Shown here piece after piece: positions 47,201 through 57,349 of a stretch of 64,000 nucleotides of DNA (position 1 is the stretch's first letter; each line of letters starts with the position of its first letter). The position numbers were made by a program, and so were the translations under genes. Under the pieces are notes generated by a model that was not told the origin of the DNA, did not search any database, and was given only the letters and a program-made list of their open reading frames with translations. Source of the DNA: Armigeres subalbatus (taxonomy: Eukaryota > Arthropoda > Insecta > Diptera > Culicidae); assembly GCF_024139115.2 (NCBI RefSeq), contig NC_085141.1:180551047-180615046 (forward strand), given 5' to 3'.

Positions 47201-47679
47201 ATTTAGCAAAACTGATTTTTTTTTCAATCTTCATAGATGCCGTCCGTCCAATTTGCTTGCCACTGAGCGATCCGATTCGTACTCGCAACTTCGAAGGATA
47301 CACACCTTTCGTTGCCGGATGGGGCCGAACGCAGGAAGGAGGCAAATCGGCGAACATCCTGCAAGAACTGCAGATTCCAATAATTTCCAACGGGGAATGT
47401 CGGAATCTATACGCCAAGATCAACCGAGCCTTCTCCGAGAAGCAATTCGACGATTCGGTAACGTGTGCCGGAGTGTTGGAGGGCGGTAAGGACTCATGCC
47501 AAGGGGATAGTGGTGGTCCGCTGATGTTGCCACAGCGGGATGGCGTCGACTTTTACTACTATCAGGTTGGAGTCGTTTCGTACGGAGTAGGTTGTGCACG
47601 AGCGGAGGTGCCTGGGGTCTACACAAGGGTGGCGAAGTTTGTAGACTGGATTCAGCAGAAGGTAAATGAGCCAGTGTGA
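35130..47679 (+). CDS. gene B: secreted two-CLIP-domain trypsin-like protease
   Basis: Six exons (35130/35160-35220, 45424-45813, 45875-46319, 46385-46460, 47084-47168, 47237-47679) join in frame to 499 codons from the ATG at 35160, or 509 from 35130. A signal peptide is followed by CLIP1 (C24, C34, C40, C66, C78, C79), a Thr/Pro linker, CLIP2 (C139, C149, C155, C182, C190, C191), a Pro-rich linker and an S1A protease. Activation site R247|V248 (EHNR|VVGG); triad H293, D339, S444; D438 gives trypsin-like specificity. Numbering is from 35160. Two CLIP domains are known in some prophenoloxidase-activating proteases; this protein may act there or in Toll/clotting cascades (inference). It shares exon 1 design and domain sequence with gene A, so the two arose by tandem duplication. 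Intron 1 is 10.2 kb and full of transposons. Confidence 0.9.
35221..36190 (+). other. 5' part of gene B intron 1
   Basis: AT-rich intron sequence with no recognised element. Confidence 0.5.
36192..36363. mobile_element. truncated hAT-like MITE (CAAGG family)
   Basis: Matches the right half of the 7006-7428 element, with CAACACATTCTGAAATACAG and GAGTTATTGACAAACTACT, ending ATATCCTTG. The left half is missing. Confidence 0.65.
36370..37445 (-). pseudogene. LINE fragment with RT, thumb and RNase H
   Basis: Minus strand. [18 protein letters not shown] (about 37380-37330) is the palm motif. [19 protein letters not shown] and [12 protein letters not shown] (about 37020-36920) are the thumb region. 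[20 protein letters not shown] (36490-36430) is an RNase H active-site block, which occurs in I, R1 and Loa-type LINEs. Frameshifts make it dead. Confidence 0.8.
37446..38985 (-). pseudogene. Jockey-like LINE fragment, 3' half
   Basis: The minus-strand block [14 protein letters not shown], then [20 protein letters not shown] and [20 protein letters not shown] (38000-37700), is the thumb and C-terminal region typical of Jockey-clade LINEs. Upstream bases to about 38985 carry degraded RT sequence. It has no RNase H, unlike its neighbour at 36370, so two different LINEs abut near 37445. Confidence 0.65.
38986..39165 (+). pseudogene. LINE fragment, EN-RT linker
   Basis: The plus-strand frame [20 protein letters not shown] followed by [15 protein letters not shown] has the pattern of the linker between endonuclease and RT in Jockey-type elements. 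It is opposite in orientation to the adjacent fragment. Confidence 0.5.
39166..39560. mobile_element. possible TIR element
   Basis: GTTTGTTTGAGAAACTGCAT (39276) is inverted at 39477 as ATGCAGTTTCTCAAACAAA. The outer ends are not resolved. Confidence 0.35.
39561..40590. other. gene B intron 1, unassigned
   Basis: Nothing firm. Minus-strand frames near 39850-40070 and 40080-40270 have a LINE-like flavour but no decisive motif. Confidence 0.3.
40591..40887 (-). mobile_element. Feilai-like SINE, full length
   Basis: A minus-strand copy with (TTC)n tail, B box complement GGGAATCGAACCC (40810) and A-box region near 40866. The target duplication TAACCATT lies at 40583 and 40888. Confidence 0.88.
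41005..41895 (+). pseudogene. LINE reverse transcriptase fragment
   Basis: The plus-strand order is [24 protein letters not shown] (41020), [20 protein letters not shown] (41138), [30 protein letters not shown] (41330), then after frameshifts [40 protein letters not shown] and [19 protein letters not shown] (41500-41720). The coding end ([10 protein letters not shown]) lies near 41890. A frameshift near 41430 and further shifts make it inactive. The best preserved LINE segment in the window. Confidence 0.85.
41909..42239. mobile_element. truncated hAT-like MITE (CAAGG family)
   Basis: Matches 7090-7428 and ends GATCGATAACATCCTTG. The left terminus is missing where it meets the 3' end of the LINE. 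Confidence 0.7.
42590..43270. mobile_element. element with GGCCAAATGGCATTTTC repeats, split by MITE
   Basis: Motifs like TCAGCCAAATGGCATTTTCA recur many times, in direct orientation at 42640-42730 and in variant or inverse forms to 43270. Terminal ends are not resolved. A MITE at 42941-43092 interrupts it. Confidence 0.5.
42941..43092. mobile_element. ~150-bp MITE, TGACGTC ends
   Basis: GGCGATTCAAATATGACGTC at the left is inverted at the right as GACGTCATTATTGAACGACT. Internal C-runs (CCCCCCTCCCCC). Confidence 0.65.
43275..44075. repeat. degenerate AAATTCC/GAAATTT satellite
   Basis: From about 43330 to 43900, loosely repeated units like AATTCCAAAAATTCCAGAAA with poor conservation. Nothing coding. 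Confidence 0.4.
44079..44261. mobile_element. 183-bp MITE, TTA target, second copy
   Basis: Same ends (AGGTTCCCCCAAAC and GTCTGGGGGAGCCT) and same length as 29092-29274, flanked by TTA at 44076 and 44262. The two copies differ at only a few positions, so both are fairly young. Confidence 0.85.
44265..45423 (+). other. 3' part of gene B intron 1
   Basis: AT-rich sequence with no recognised element until the acceptor TTATTGCAG. The frame of exon 2 stays open upstream to ATGs at 45321 and 45348 (see findings). Confidence 0.5.
45424..45813 (+). CDS. gene B exon 2, CLIP1, Thr-rich linker, start of CLIP2
   Basis: Runs from [14 protein letters not shown] through [14 protein letters not shown] and a long Thr run to [13 protein letters not shown]. 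Ends ATT A|GTAAGG in phase 1. Confidence 0.92.
45875..46319 (+). CDS. gene B exon 3, CLIP2 end, Pro-rich linker, protease start
   Basis: The acceptor TTCCTCAG completes an AGT codon. It encodes [22 protein letters not shown], the activation site and [10 protein letters not shown]. The donor CT|GTAAGT leaves phase 2. Confidence 0.93.
46385..46460 (+). CDS. gene B exon 4, protease
   Basis: The acceptor TTTTCCAG. It encodes [20 protein letters not shown] and VVVVK, ending AAG|GTGAGT in phase 0. Confidence 0.92.
46461..47083 (+). other. gene B intron 4
   Basis: 623 bases between GTGAGT and TTTTTATAG; no repeats recognised. Confidence 0.8.
47084..47168 (+). CDS. gene B exon 5, catalytic Asp
   Basis: Encodes [21 protein letters not shown]339 in HSDLAVL is the triad aspartate. 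Ends AAT G|GTAATT in phase 1. Confidence 0.92.
47237..47679 (+). CDS. gene B exon 6, C-terminal protease
   Basis: After CTTCATAG it encodes [34 protein letters not shown] (S444) and [20 protein letters not shown], then V and TGA. Confidence 0.95.
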
Positions 47680-47705
47680 TTTGTTGTCTCAGGTTTTTAA
47701 TGTTA

Positions 47706-47711
47706 AATAAA
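47706..47711 (+). terminator. candidate polyadenylation signal of gene B
   Basis: AATAAA lies 27 bases after the stop codon, followed by a T-rich stretch near 47740. Confidence 0.5.
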
Positions 47712-47904
47712 ATAAGTTACATTTTCTAAGAGGTTTTGAATTTTTTTTTTCGTTTTGAAGCCCTTGGGGGGGGGGGGACTCTTGGTTTTGATCTTGGGTT
47801 TAATCCGATGTTCTTCAAGATGACCTTATTCAGCTGGTACTTTCATGCACTTTTCTCGATTGACGTCACAATTACCAAAGGCTAGTAGAACGAATGAACG
47901 CCAT

Positions 47905-48250
47905 TCACGATGTGTTTGTCCGAAGAGGCTTATTTTCAAAAAATCAGTATCTCTAAAACACCCACCACACGAAAGTATAGGTTTTCCTCTTTCACGTAGG
48001 TGCATTTTTAAAATGTTCTATCGGGGGTCATTTTTCCATACATTTTTAGGGGGGTTAAATCGGCTATCATTTGAGATTTCTATGGATTTTGCACCAAAAA
48101 TAGTGAAAAAAATAAAAATTGTTCTAGATCCCCCGATAGAACATTTTAGTTTACCCACTATATGAAAGAGGAGAGCCTATACTTTTGCGTGGTGGGTGTT
48201 TCAGAGATACTGATTTTTGAAAAATAATATCTTCCCATAGAGACACCGTG
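47905..48250. mobile_element. palindromic MITE, ~100-bp arms
   Basis: CAGTATCTCTAAAACACCCA and AATGTTCTATCGGGGG on the left are inverted on the right (CCCCCGATAGAACATT, TGGGTGTTTCAGAGATACTG). A central spacer of about 100 bases. Confidence 0.8.
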
Positions 48251-48955
48251 CATTATCAGAAATAGAATTACTTATTTATTTATAATCGTCTTTGACACTA
48301 CATCGTACTCACAGCCAGCGAGTGCGGGGTCTACCCCGAAGCCGAGGTCTTCTTCCATGTTCTTTGATAAAAATTACACGGTACACATTAGCACGGTATT
48401 TTCCTGAGAATTCTCTCTGAGAATTCGATAGTCTGCATCTTTTAACGTCCATGATTCATGGTCGTACAGGGCGAGATAGTATCGAAGAGTCGGTAGTAGG
48501 ACCGGAGGTTCATTACGGGGGGGGGATGCTACGGCCACTGGCACCACTGGTGGAGTCGTGAGTAACAACCCCTCAGCAGTCCGACCCTGTCAATGAACGT
48601 CAAGCCCAAGACGTTATCGTCGTTCGTAAACATTAAAACATCGTGACTCCGAGAAGTATTATATCCAACCAAAACGTACAATTGGCTTATAATTAATTCC
48701 AAGTCAGATTAACTGCTTCGATCGATTGTGAAAGGATTTAGTGGGCAACAAAACTTTGTTTAAGTAAGTGAAAATGAATTTGGAACTATTATATATAAAC
48801 GATTATATAATACGATACTAGTGAACACTATTCGTTTAACCTAAAATCATTGTATTCAGGGTACAGCATAGATGACTGCCCAACGTACGGCCCGCGGTCC
48901 TGATGCGGCCCTTGGCTTCATTTTTTGTGGCCCACGGCGGTTGAGAAAAAACCGA
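48251..48955. other. unassigned, possible LINE remnant
   Basis: Minus-strand LRYYLALYDHESWTLKDADY (about 48500-48430) recalls the LYGHETWT block of LINE C-termini, but no other motif supports it. Confidence 0.35.
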
Positions 48956-48957
48956 AG

Positions 48958-49255
48958 GTTTTTCTACAACTCTACCTAACAGGTCGATATTTGAATTCCA
49001 CTATTAACGGAGTTCAGGCGCCAGTTGCACTAACTCATACTAAATGATAACAAAATGTCAATCATTTAGTATAAGTTACTGCTACTAGCTCTATAGCTCC
49101 GCTATTAGTGAAATTCAAAGAACGAACTGTTAGATAGAGAATTTTACACTAGAATTTTACCATACAACACTTTTTAAAATTAGCCTCTGGAATGTGTTGT
49201 TGACAAACTACTAAATGATAAAACGCAGATTACTAAATGATCTATAACATCCTTG
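48958..49255. mobile_element. truncated hAT-like MITE (CAAGG family)
   Basis: Matches 7090-7428, ending AACATCCTTG. The left end is missing. Confidence 0.7.
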
Positions 49256-49489
49256 TAGTCGAACAATGCAGCACAGTTTTGCTGTTAATAGAATTTTGGC
49301 ATTACGGATTTTCGGACAGCTTGTTAGGGAATCCATTCCGGCTGTCGGCTTCAGTAGCATTAGTTTGTCGTAAAGCACGGTGAAGAGTTACAGTTCTCAC
49401 AGTAGATTTGAAAACTACCCGATCGAGAATGCATAACAAAATTATAACAAGGGGAGTTATTTATTTCAGAAAAATAATGTAACAAAATC

Positions 49490-51875
49490 CATATATATAA
49501 AACTCAATGTTTGTATGTTTGTATGTATGTTTGTATGTATGTTTGTATGTATGTTCCAGCATAACTTCTGAACCCATTGACCGATTTCAACCAAATTTGG
49601 AACACACATTCTTTATCTTAAGGAGACGACGATAGGGGGGTTAGGCATGCTCTTTGGAAAAGGGGGAGGGTGTGGGGGGAGGGGTATTGCTTAGTTTGTC
49701 GATCAACTCAGTGTAACTTCTGAACCCCTTGGCCGATTTCAACCAAATTTGGAACACAAATTCGTTATCTTAAGGAGACGACTATATGGGGATTAGGGAT
49801 GCTCTTTGGAAAAGAGGGAGGATGTGGGGGGAGGGGTATTGCTTAGTTATCTATCAACACAGTGTAAGTCTTGAACCCCTTGGCCGATTTCAACCAAATT
49901 TGGAACACACATTCTTTATCTTAAGGCGACGACGGTAGGGGGTTAGGCATGCTCTTTGGAAAAAGGGGAGGGTGTTGGGGGAGGGGTATTTCTTAGTTAT
50001 CGATCAACTCAATGTAACTTCTGAACCCATTGGCCGATTTCAACCAAATTTGGAACACACATTCTTCATGTTAAGGAGACGACGATAGAGGCGTTAGGGC
50101 TAACCTTTTAAAAGGGGGATGGTGAGGGGGGAGGGGTATTGCTCAGTTATCAATCAACTCAGTGTAACTTCTGAACCCCTTGGCCGATTTCAACCAAATT
50201 CGGAACGCAAATTCGTTATCTTAAGGAGACGACTATATGAGGATAAGGGATGCTCTTTGGAAAAGAGGAAGGGTGTGGGGAGAGGGGTATTACTTAGTTA
50301 TCGATCAACTCAGTGTAAGTCTTGAATCCCTTGCCCGATTTCAACCAAATTTGGAGCACACATTCTTTATCTTAAGGAGACGACTATATGAGGATAAGGG
50401 ATGCTCTTTGGAAATGAGGAAGAGTGTGGGGGGAGGGGTATTGCTTAGTTATCGATCAACTCAGTGTAAGTCTTGAATCCCTTGCCCGATTTCAACTAAA
50501 TTTGGAGCAAACATTCTTTATCTTAAGGAGACGACGATAGAGGTGTTAGGGATAATCTTTGGAAAAGGGGGAGGGTGGGGGGTAGGTGTTATTGCTTGAT
50601 TATCTATCAACTTAGTGTAACTTCTGAACCTTAATCTTAAGGAGACGACTATATGGGGGTTAGGGATGCTCTTTGGAAAAGGGAGAGGGTGTTGGGTAGG
50701 GATATTGCTTAGTTATCGATCAATTCAGTGTAAGTCTTGAACCCTATGACCGATTTGAACCAAATTTGTATCAAATATTTTCTGTCCTAAGGAAGCGATT
50801 TTAGTGGATGTGGGTAGATCATTTTAAAAGAGGGAGGGTGTGAGAGAGGGGTATTGTTTAGTTATCGTCTAATTCAGCATAACATCTGAACCCATATTCT
50901 CTGTCTAAAGAAGACTATATCAGACCGGGTAGGAGTGTCATAGCTGAATGAGAGAGAGGATATATTTATTAAACTAACAGTTTAGCATACCTTTTTATCG
51001 CATGGGTCAATTCAAACCAAATTTGTAAGCACGTAATCTCTACCCAAAGGAAGCTATTAAAGAGAGGCTAGGAGGAATGCAGGAGGTTATTGCGGTTTGG
51101 TATTGTTTAGAAAACGAATTAATTTAAAATCCCTCTTATTTAGTTCATCCGATGTTCTTTGACATTGTACAAGGCTCTGAAAACAAATTGCCCGAACTCT
51201 TTAAAATTGGAAAATCCTCGACAATAACATTTTCCCAAAAATGACTTTAACGAAAATGATATTTCCCGTAAATAATACTTCCCGATATACATATCCCAGA
51301 ATATGAGATTTCGCTGAAAATGACATATCCCTGAATGAGGTCATTAATATAACACTATTCGGCCAAAGGTCATTCGACATGAAGGGCATTTGAGATAATT
51401 ATGAACAACATCAGAAAAATCATGCATAGAAAGCAAGCATTTGTTGGGTATAAAACAATGATTATTGTTACCCTTCATCGGAATAATGGTGTGTCCAGTG
51501 AAAAGCAATGATTAATGTGTTTTCTTCTGGATAGTAGATGTGAATGCTTCTTCAAAAGTAGGAATTTGCCCGGGATAAGGCAATGGAGGGTGTGATCCCT
51601 TCTTTAAAAATATGCTTTCGCCCGGAATAAGGCATCGGTGGATGTTTTTCCTTCTTTAGAAATAAACGTTTGCCCGGAATAAGGCTATTCAAACTCACGA
51701 TCCCTTCTTTAAAATCAGTCAATGTTTCCAAAAGCCTTCTTTTAATCAAATGATGAAGTATCAATAAGTAAACACAATTACCCTGTTGACCAATTGGTTT
51801 TATCATTTTCCGATTATAAAAAAAATCTGCGAACCAAACTGGCAATTCCGAGCAAGGCCGGGTACATAAAGCTAG
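49490..51875 (+). mobile_element. Helitron-like element with internal satellite
   Basis: The sequence begins TCCATATATATAAAACTCAA after AAAA. It ends GCAAGGCCGGGTACATAAAG, then CTAG followed by T. TC at the start, a CTRR end and an A/T insertion point are the marks of Helitrons; a small GC-rich block precedes the end. Inside are a GTATGTTT microsatellite (49508-49555), a 151-bp tandem array (49560-51050) and a shorter TTTGCCCGGAATAAGGC repeat (51566-51690). No Rep/helicase ORF, so non-autonomous. Confidence 0.55.
49560..51050 (+). repeat. 151-bp tandem satellite, ~9-10 copies
   Basis: The anchor CTTGGCCGATTTCAACCAAA or its variant recurs at 49570, 49722, 49873, 50023, 50173, 50324, 50475, 50626, 50739 and 50888, giving steps of 149-152 bases (one deleted unit of 113). 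Each unit also holds ATCTTAAGGAGACGAC and GGGGTATTGCTTAGTTATCG. Confidence 0.9.
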
Positions 51876-52779
51876 TGTGTTATAAAATTGGCTGGTTAGT
51901 TGTTAAAATAACAAAAATTATATCAGAGGTTGTTACCTTCATTTCAACATTATAACAACCGTTGATATGATTATGAGGTACAAAAATCTACTTTCATGGT
52001 AATTGCTTACATCACGTATAAAAATGTGGTACGCTACAACGCCGGATTTCCATCCATAATGTAGGCAATTAACTTTGTCATCGAACATTGATTCAAGTTA
52101 TTCTGGAGGTGATTACCTCCGCTTTTTTCCAATATCAAAAAATTTAGGCAATTATTTTGTGTAAATATACATAACTAATGTTGTTATAATTTTGATATGA
52201 AATAAAACTGGCCGAAGACACATTTTTATCGAATTATCTAATTATAACACACGTTGTTTTAAATAACAACCATTGATAGAATTGAGTTATAATTTTGTTA
52301 TGGATTCCTGATCGGGTACGTTGCGTGAAAAAGCCACCTGCTTCTGATTCTACCTGCTCGCAATCGATGAAAATACTTAATGTAAAAAATAAGGTACATA
52401 AAGCTGTCTTCATAAGGGGAATTTATGATCATCTTCATATTTATCACAAAGGAATTAGCAGTCTTGATACCAATGAAGAAAACGACTACCGTTATCGACC
52501 TGGGGAAAGCTGTTAAGACCTGTATGAAGGAGCTTGAACGCATCTTTGATGATGCTCCGGCAATGACAAGAAAGAACACACATTCAGAATAATGTGGACG
52601 GAAATGGAAGCAGAATACGGAGGTTTGTTGTGTTATTTCGTTGGTTAAACCATGATACCTTGCTTAAGAGCGAAGAAAATCACATTATTTTTACAAGATG
52701 AAGCAGAACCAATGCCCAAGCTGCATGATCCTGAATGGGTGAGTGGCTTGGCCTCTATAGTACATGTCACTAAACATCT
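51876..52779. other. AT-rich, unassigned
   Basis: Repeated short TTATAAC/GTTATAA motifs; possible coding remnants at 52300-52600 without recognisable domain. Confidence 0.3.
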
Positions 52780-53200
52780 CAATGACATGAACTTTAAGCT
52801 GCAAGTCTACTACCCTATCTATCTACCCTAATCCGGTGGATAACAGTTCCTGCAAATCTGTTGAATATGCTGGCAAACTCCGAACTCGAAGCCTTTCAAC
52901 AGTTTTCAAGCCTCTTCGCTATTTTTTGAGAACACTGTCCCTCAACACCGTTTACTGATGCAAATGCACCTGAATGTTTCAAATGGAGATTAATTGACCT
53001 CGAATGCAACAACGAGCTCAAATCTAAATTTTATAAAGACAGTAAGATATTTTCTCTCTCTCTAGAAGTACATATCTGTGAGAACAGTTCTTATCAAGAA
53101 TGAAAGCAGTAAAAAGTAATTGCTGATCTTCATAATCTGCTTCCGAAATTCGATCACCGATTGTGAAACCAACATGCGTCGAGTATTGGAAAGAAGTCAA
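52780..53200 (+). pseudogene. possible hAT (ZBED/GTF2I-repeat type) transposase remnant
   Basis: The plus strand at about 52955-53035 reads ANAPECFKWRLIDLECNNEL then KSKFYK. This resembles the P-x-x-x-x-x-E-L-I-D-L-Q-C-x-x-x-L-K-x-K-F block of hAT transposases related to ZBED proteins. Near 53140, HNLLPKFDHRL fits the FYKxLPKEKFP continuation. It is short and broken, so tentative. Confidence 0.4.
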
Positions 53201-53379
53201 CAATTCCATGTCCTGTTACTTAAAAAGAAAAAGAAAATAAGCACACACAAAAAATGATTGCTTAATGCAATTACATTGCGTAAATTTTTGATATTGTTGC
53301 CTGTTATTTTATCTGTTATATCAATCCATGCCATGGTTTGTTATTCTGTCCATGGCTTCTGCCGGGTAGCAATGACTGT

Positions 53380-54180
53380 AAACAATTTTCTTCCACAATG
53401 TCAATACAGAGATGTTATAGAGACCCGCGAAAGAGTTCCGCTAGATGAGGCCCGGAATTTCTTCGCCGACAGATAGTTGTTTATGATTTTCATCAGGTAG
53501 CTGGGAAGATGGTATCGATGTAGTTTGTACACCAGACCATCATGTCAAACACAGGCGAATGCCATTTCGACATCGAGTAAGGTCATGGCAGAGGTTTTAG
53601 AGAAAAGCTTGTTACGTCTTAGAATGTTGGGTAATTCGGGCCTGTTTGGTATACGGTTGCGTTTCGAGCAAGGTGTTGTTATGTTCGACAGGCGCAAGTA
53701 GCCGGCGTTTCAAACAGTTTTGACAATCCTGAGAGAAAGCTAGCGGGTCGATAGCTTTTGGAGAGTAAGGGACCTTCCCAAGCTTCCGATGGGGATGTGC
53801 TTCGCTGACTTTCAGGATGATGGGAAGAACATTACACTTATTTGTTTGAGTTCGAGGTTCAGGATACTGTCGAAACCTGGTCCTTCGTGTTTTTTGTTGA
53901 TTTCATATAGATCGACAATTTGTCAGTGAGTTGGAATTTCAAATTTTTCCGTGAAGTTGTTGGGAGTCAGATGGATGTTATCTGCGTGTTTGTTCACGGC
54001 TGCTTCATTGGACCGACAATGTTTTGTCCAAAATTATTTAATTTCGTCGTGAACGGGATAGCTGGTGCCAACTCACCAAGGTCCCAACTTTGGCTATTAA
54101 TGGATAGTGGTCAGAAGTATGCCTCAGATTACATATTTACAGCATTTACAACAATGTCTTGCCAGACATAGTTGTAGGCA
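53380..54180 (-). pseudogene. Jockey-like LINE reverse transcriptase fragment
   Basis: The minus strand reads TLLDVEMAFACV, HDGLVYKLHRYHLPSYLMKI and INNYLSAKKFRASSSGTLS from about 53590 to 53400. This is the catalytic Asp block and following palm segment of Jockey-type RT. Upstream GPGFDSILNLELKQISVMFF (about 53870) is also consistent. Stops interrupt it. Confidence 0.65.
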
Positions 54181-54199
54181 CATTTAAGCGCTATAGAGG

Positions 54200-54830
54200 A
54201 AGGTGGGTAGACTTGATCCCTCTCTGTTTTACCAAGACCAAAGTAAATTTGTTCTAGCGTATTTTTTGTATAGGTCCTCTAGACAAACGATGATTATGTA
54301 GTGACTATTTTTTTTGGATTGACAACCTTACGAGTTAACCACCAGTACGGTTTGTGTGTTTGGACCCTTCTAAAAATCTTTTTGAAGGCCACGAAAAATT
54401 TAAATAACTTCTCCTAACATTGACCAAATGCTATATTTTTTTCTCAGCACAAAGTTAAAAATATGCAAAACGGTTCGTACTGATAAAAATACGAACAATC
54501 CATCATAATTTTAGGAAACTTGGATTTCAAGTTTTTGCCTCAATATGGGGACAGTTGATCCCTCATTAGTCAATCATACAAACATTTGACGAAAAAATTA
54601 AAAAAAAATGTAAAAAAAAATCTCATGCGGCTAATTGTTCGTAGATTTGACAGATCTGATGAAGAGTTGGCTCGAAAAAAAAATTTATTGAGTGGACATG
54701 GTGAAAAAGGGATCATGTCTCCTCAAATCCTAGGATTGCATGCGCTGTCGAATTCAACGGGCAACGTTCTAGTTATATCAAAACAAGTTCATGGAGAGGG
54801 ATCAATTTCCCCCGAACATTTTAAAATTCG
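54200..54830. mobile_element. possible TIR element, TTGATCCCTCTC ends
   Basis: GGGTAGACTTGATCCCTCTC (54206) is roughly inverted at 54795-54815 (GAGAGGGATCAATTTCCCCC), with related GGGATCA motifs inside. Confidence 0.45.
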
Positions 54831-55514
54831 ATTTTTGACAGTACCCCAAAAATCGATATATCAATAACCACAACAAATTACAGACTGACAAACATCAGAA
54901 AAGTCAATTTATATATTTCTTAGAGAGTTTGTGTGAAAACCGCGTAAGTTTATTTATTTTTGGCTGTGATTCATTATATACGAGAAAAGGGGAAGTTCTT
55001 CATACCTCACAATTAGATAACTTCTGAATAAAAAGTTCTGGGAAAATTATACAAACGAATGCAAATGAAATTTTACTACACTGGTCAGAAGTGAGTTCGG
55101 CTGTGAGATGTGGTCGTCCATGTTGGTAATAAACATGTTGAGCGTTGTGTAGACCGCCCAAGAAACAATTCTGTGACAGTTGGGTTTTATATGAATTTTA
55201 ATAAGGTTTTATTATTGGAATAATTAAAGCCTATTGTTTTATGGTTGTCATAAACAATGCTAACGAACAAAGGTTTTATATCACTCTTGAGATATCCATA
55301 AAACACTTATAAACCATGTTTTAAAACTAAACTTTTTGTTAGCTTTGAAGTTTTAATAATAGTTTTATTATTGCTTTCAAATGCGTCATAAAACCAGTTT
55401 GGGTCACTGCTTTAAAACTATTCAACGTGACTCGATCTATTCGCCATGTTGAATTTGGAAAGCAGTGTTGCTGTATAACTTATACGTGAATTATGCAATA
55501 AGACGCATGATGAG

Positions 55515-55691
55515 TGTGTGGCATTGGACAGGCCTATTATCATAAACAGGCCTAGCAAGCATGTGTCAAATGACAGATCCTGTTTGTCATCGTGAGTACA
55601 CACATTCACAGTCAGTCGATCCCATCTTTCTCGCGAGTGCAGGTAGTGCAAACATGATGGGTGATTAATATGCGCGATGTTGAATTGCACA
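55515..55691 (+). repeat. left LTR, 177 bp
   Basis: Identical by eye to 58484-58660. Contains the internal palindrome GGCCTATTATCATAAACAGGCC and starts TG, ends CA. Confidence 0.88.
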
Positions 55692-57349
55692 TTTGGCGAT
55701 CCTGCCAGGAGTGTATAAACATATTTCGCATGAAATCACCCATCATGTTTATAGAAGTGAGCGAAAGAAAACAATTTCGGACGTAGCCGAAATAGTTAAA
55801 GCAGCGGAGATTTTTGCACCGGTAAGAAGAGTGACGATAAATGTATCTTTGTGAAAGAGAGGGATTCTACTTTTAGGGTGTTGTCCGAGAACCCAACACC
55901 GTTTTTTTCACAATGGTTTTTACAGTTTTGTTTGCTCGCTCTTATTTGGGGGATAAATTCATCCCCCAGTGTCAAATTACCTCAACATTGATTTCTTTTG
56001 CGAAAGTGTGTGCGCAAATTTTGAATGTTACAGGACAAAATGATTCAAAACGCCCACACCACTGCATAATGCTACATGATACAATTAAAACAATTTTGCG
56101 CCTAATATCATGTTTAAAACTTTAAAGAAAATCCAACTAATTTGCCTAATTAATCAGAATGTAACTTACAGATGGCACTGTTTACACATTTGCACGTTTT
56201 GCATAATTTTCACCATCAGAATTGTATACGTTGCATTCGCATATTGGTGACTCAGATAAGACCCCAACAAACATTGGAAGAGGCTAAAAAACTAGCTAGT
56301 TCAGCCTAAATTGTTTGTTAGGATGTGACATGGATGGCGTAGCTTGTCATCCCTATGGAGTTGTCCGTATGTTTCGCCTTCAAAGCACTTTGAAGCTTTG
56401 AAGCTTTGTGACGATTATGTTTTAGTTTTTTGTAAACACTCTTTATTACATGCCAAAAAGAGTTATTTCTGCGGGACTATCTCACTATCTTAGTTTATTT
56501 TGGTCGGCTGATGGGTAATGATGCACAAATTTATTGAATGAAGTAGGTTTGTATCGTTTTTGTTGGAACGCAAACAGATATCCTTGTTTGCCAAAGTCTC
56601 TTTCAATTTGTTAAGAGAAGTAGTTTCTTAGATCAGATCTCGCTAATTTGATTCGATTGGTAATGGATTAACCAAGTGTGTGATTGGCGATAGACTTAAA
56701 GTGGTTTTATTTTCAAAACAAGTTCATTTTGAAAACTAAATGTTATAATGTTTAAGAGGTTTTTTTTATTACAATTGTTTTAATTAACAAAAACACGTAT
56801 TCGTACTGTTCTTTGAATATAAGTGCAATGGATTGGAATGTGTGACAGAAATTTTCTACTTTGTTGATAGCTAGTGTCGGCCACAAGGTTGGCTAAGTTT
56901 CGAAAGATCGGGGTACTCTTTGAATGTTTTTCAACAATCTTTTGGGAAAAATTGAGGTGCAATTTTGGATGGAACTTGCGAAGAGAAAATGTAACGTCAT
57001 CTGCATTCAGCCAAACGCTACCACCGCGAACTATCAGATGCATCTAGCATCTCGAATAAAATATTTTGAATTACCTTTGATTATCGAAGACTTCTCCCTT
57101 TTGAGGAGTATTCCAACATAGCCGTGATTCCTGTTATTATATAGTTATGAATGTGTTTTATCCCCATATGGAATATAAATTACCCTTTCACGAATTGGAA
57201 ACACTTATATCGTTATGAAAAGTCGGTCAACTGTGATAAGAAGAAGAATAAAAGACAATCCATGAAAAAGGAGAATCGTTTTCGCTTGCGTTGTCTCGGC
57301 GAGCGATAGAGTTTAATAAGAAGAGTTTGATTGTTGTGGCTGTAGACGA

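Noticed and set aside
49560..51050. regular array that might suggest CRISPR-like repeats
   Set aside because: Units are 151 bp, contiguous and without unique spacers, in a eukaryotic genome.
53258..53476. ORF with hydrophobic start resembling a secreted protein
   Set aside because: The opposite strand reads as Jockey-type RT (KIINNYLSAKKFRASSS), which explains the sequence.
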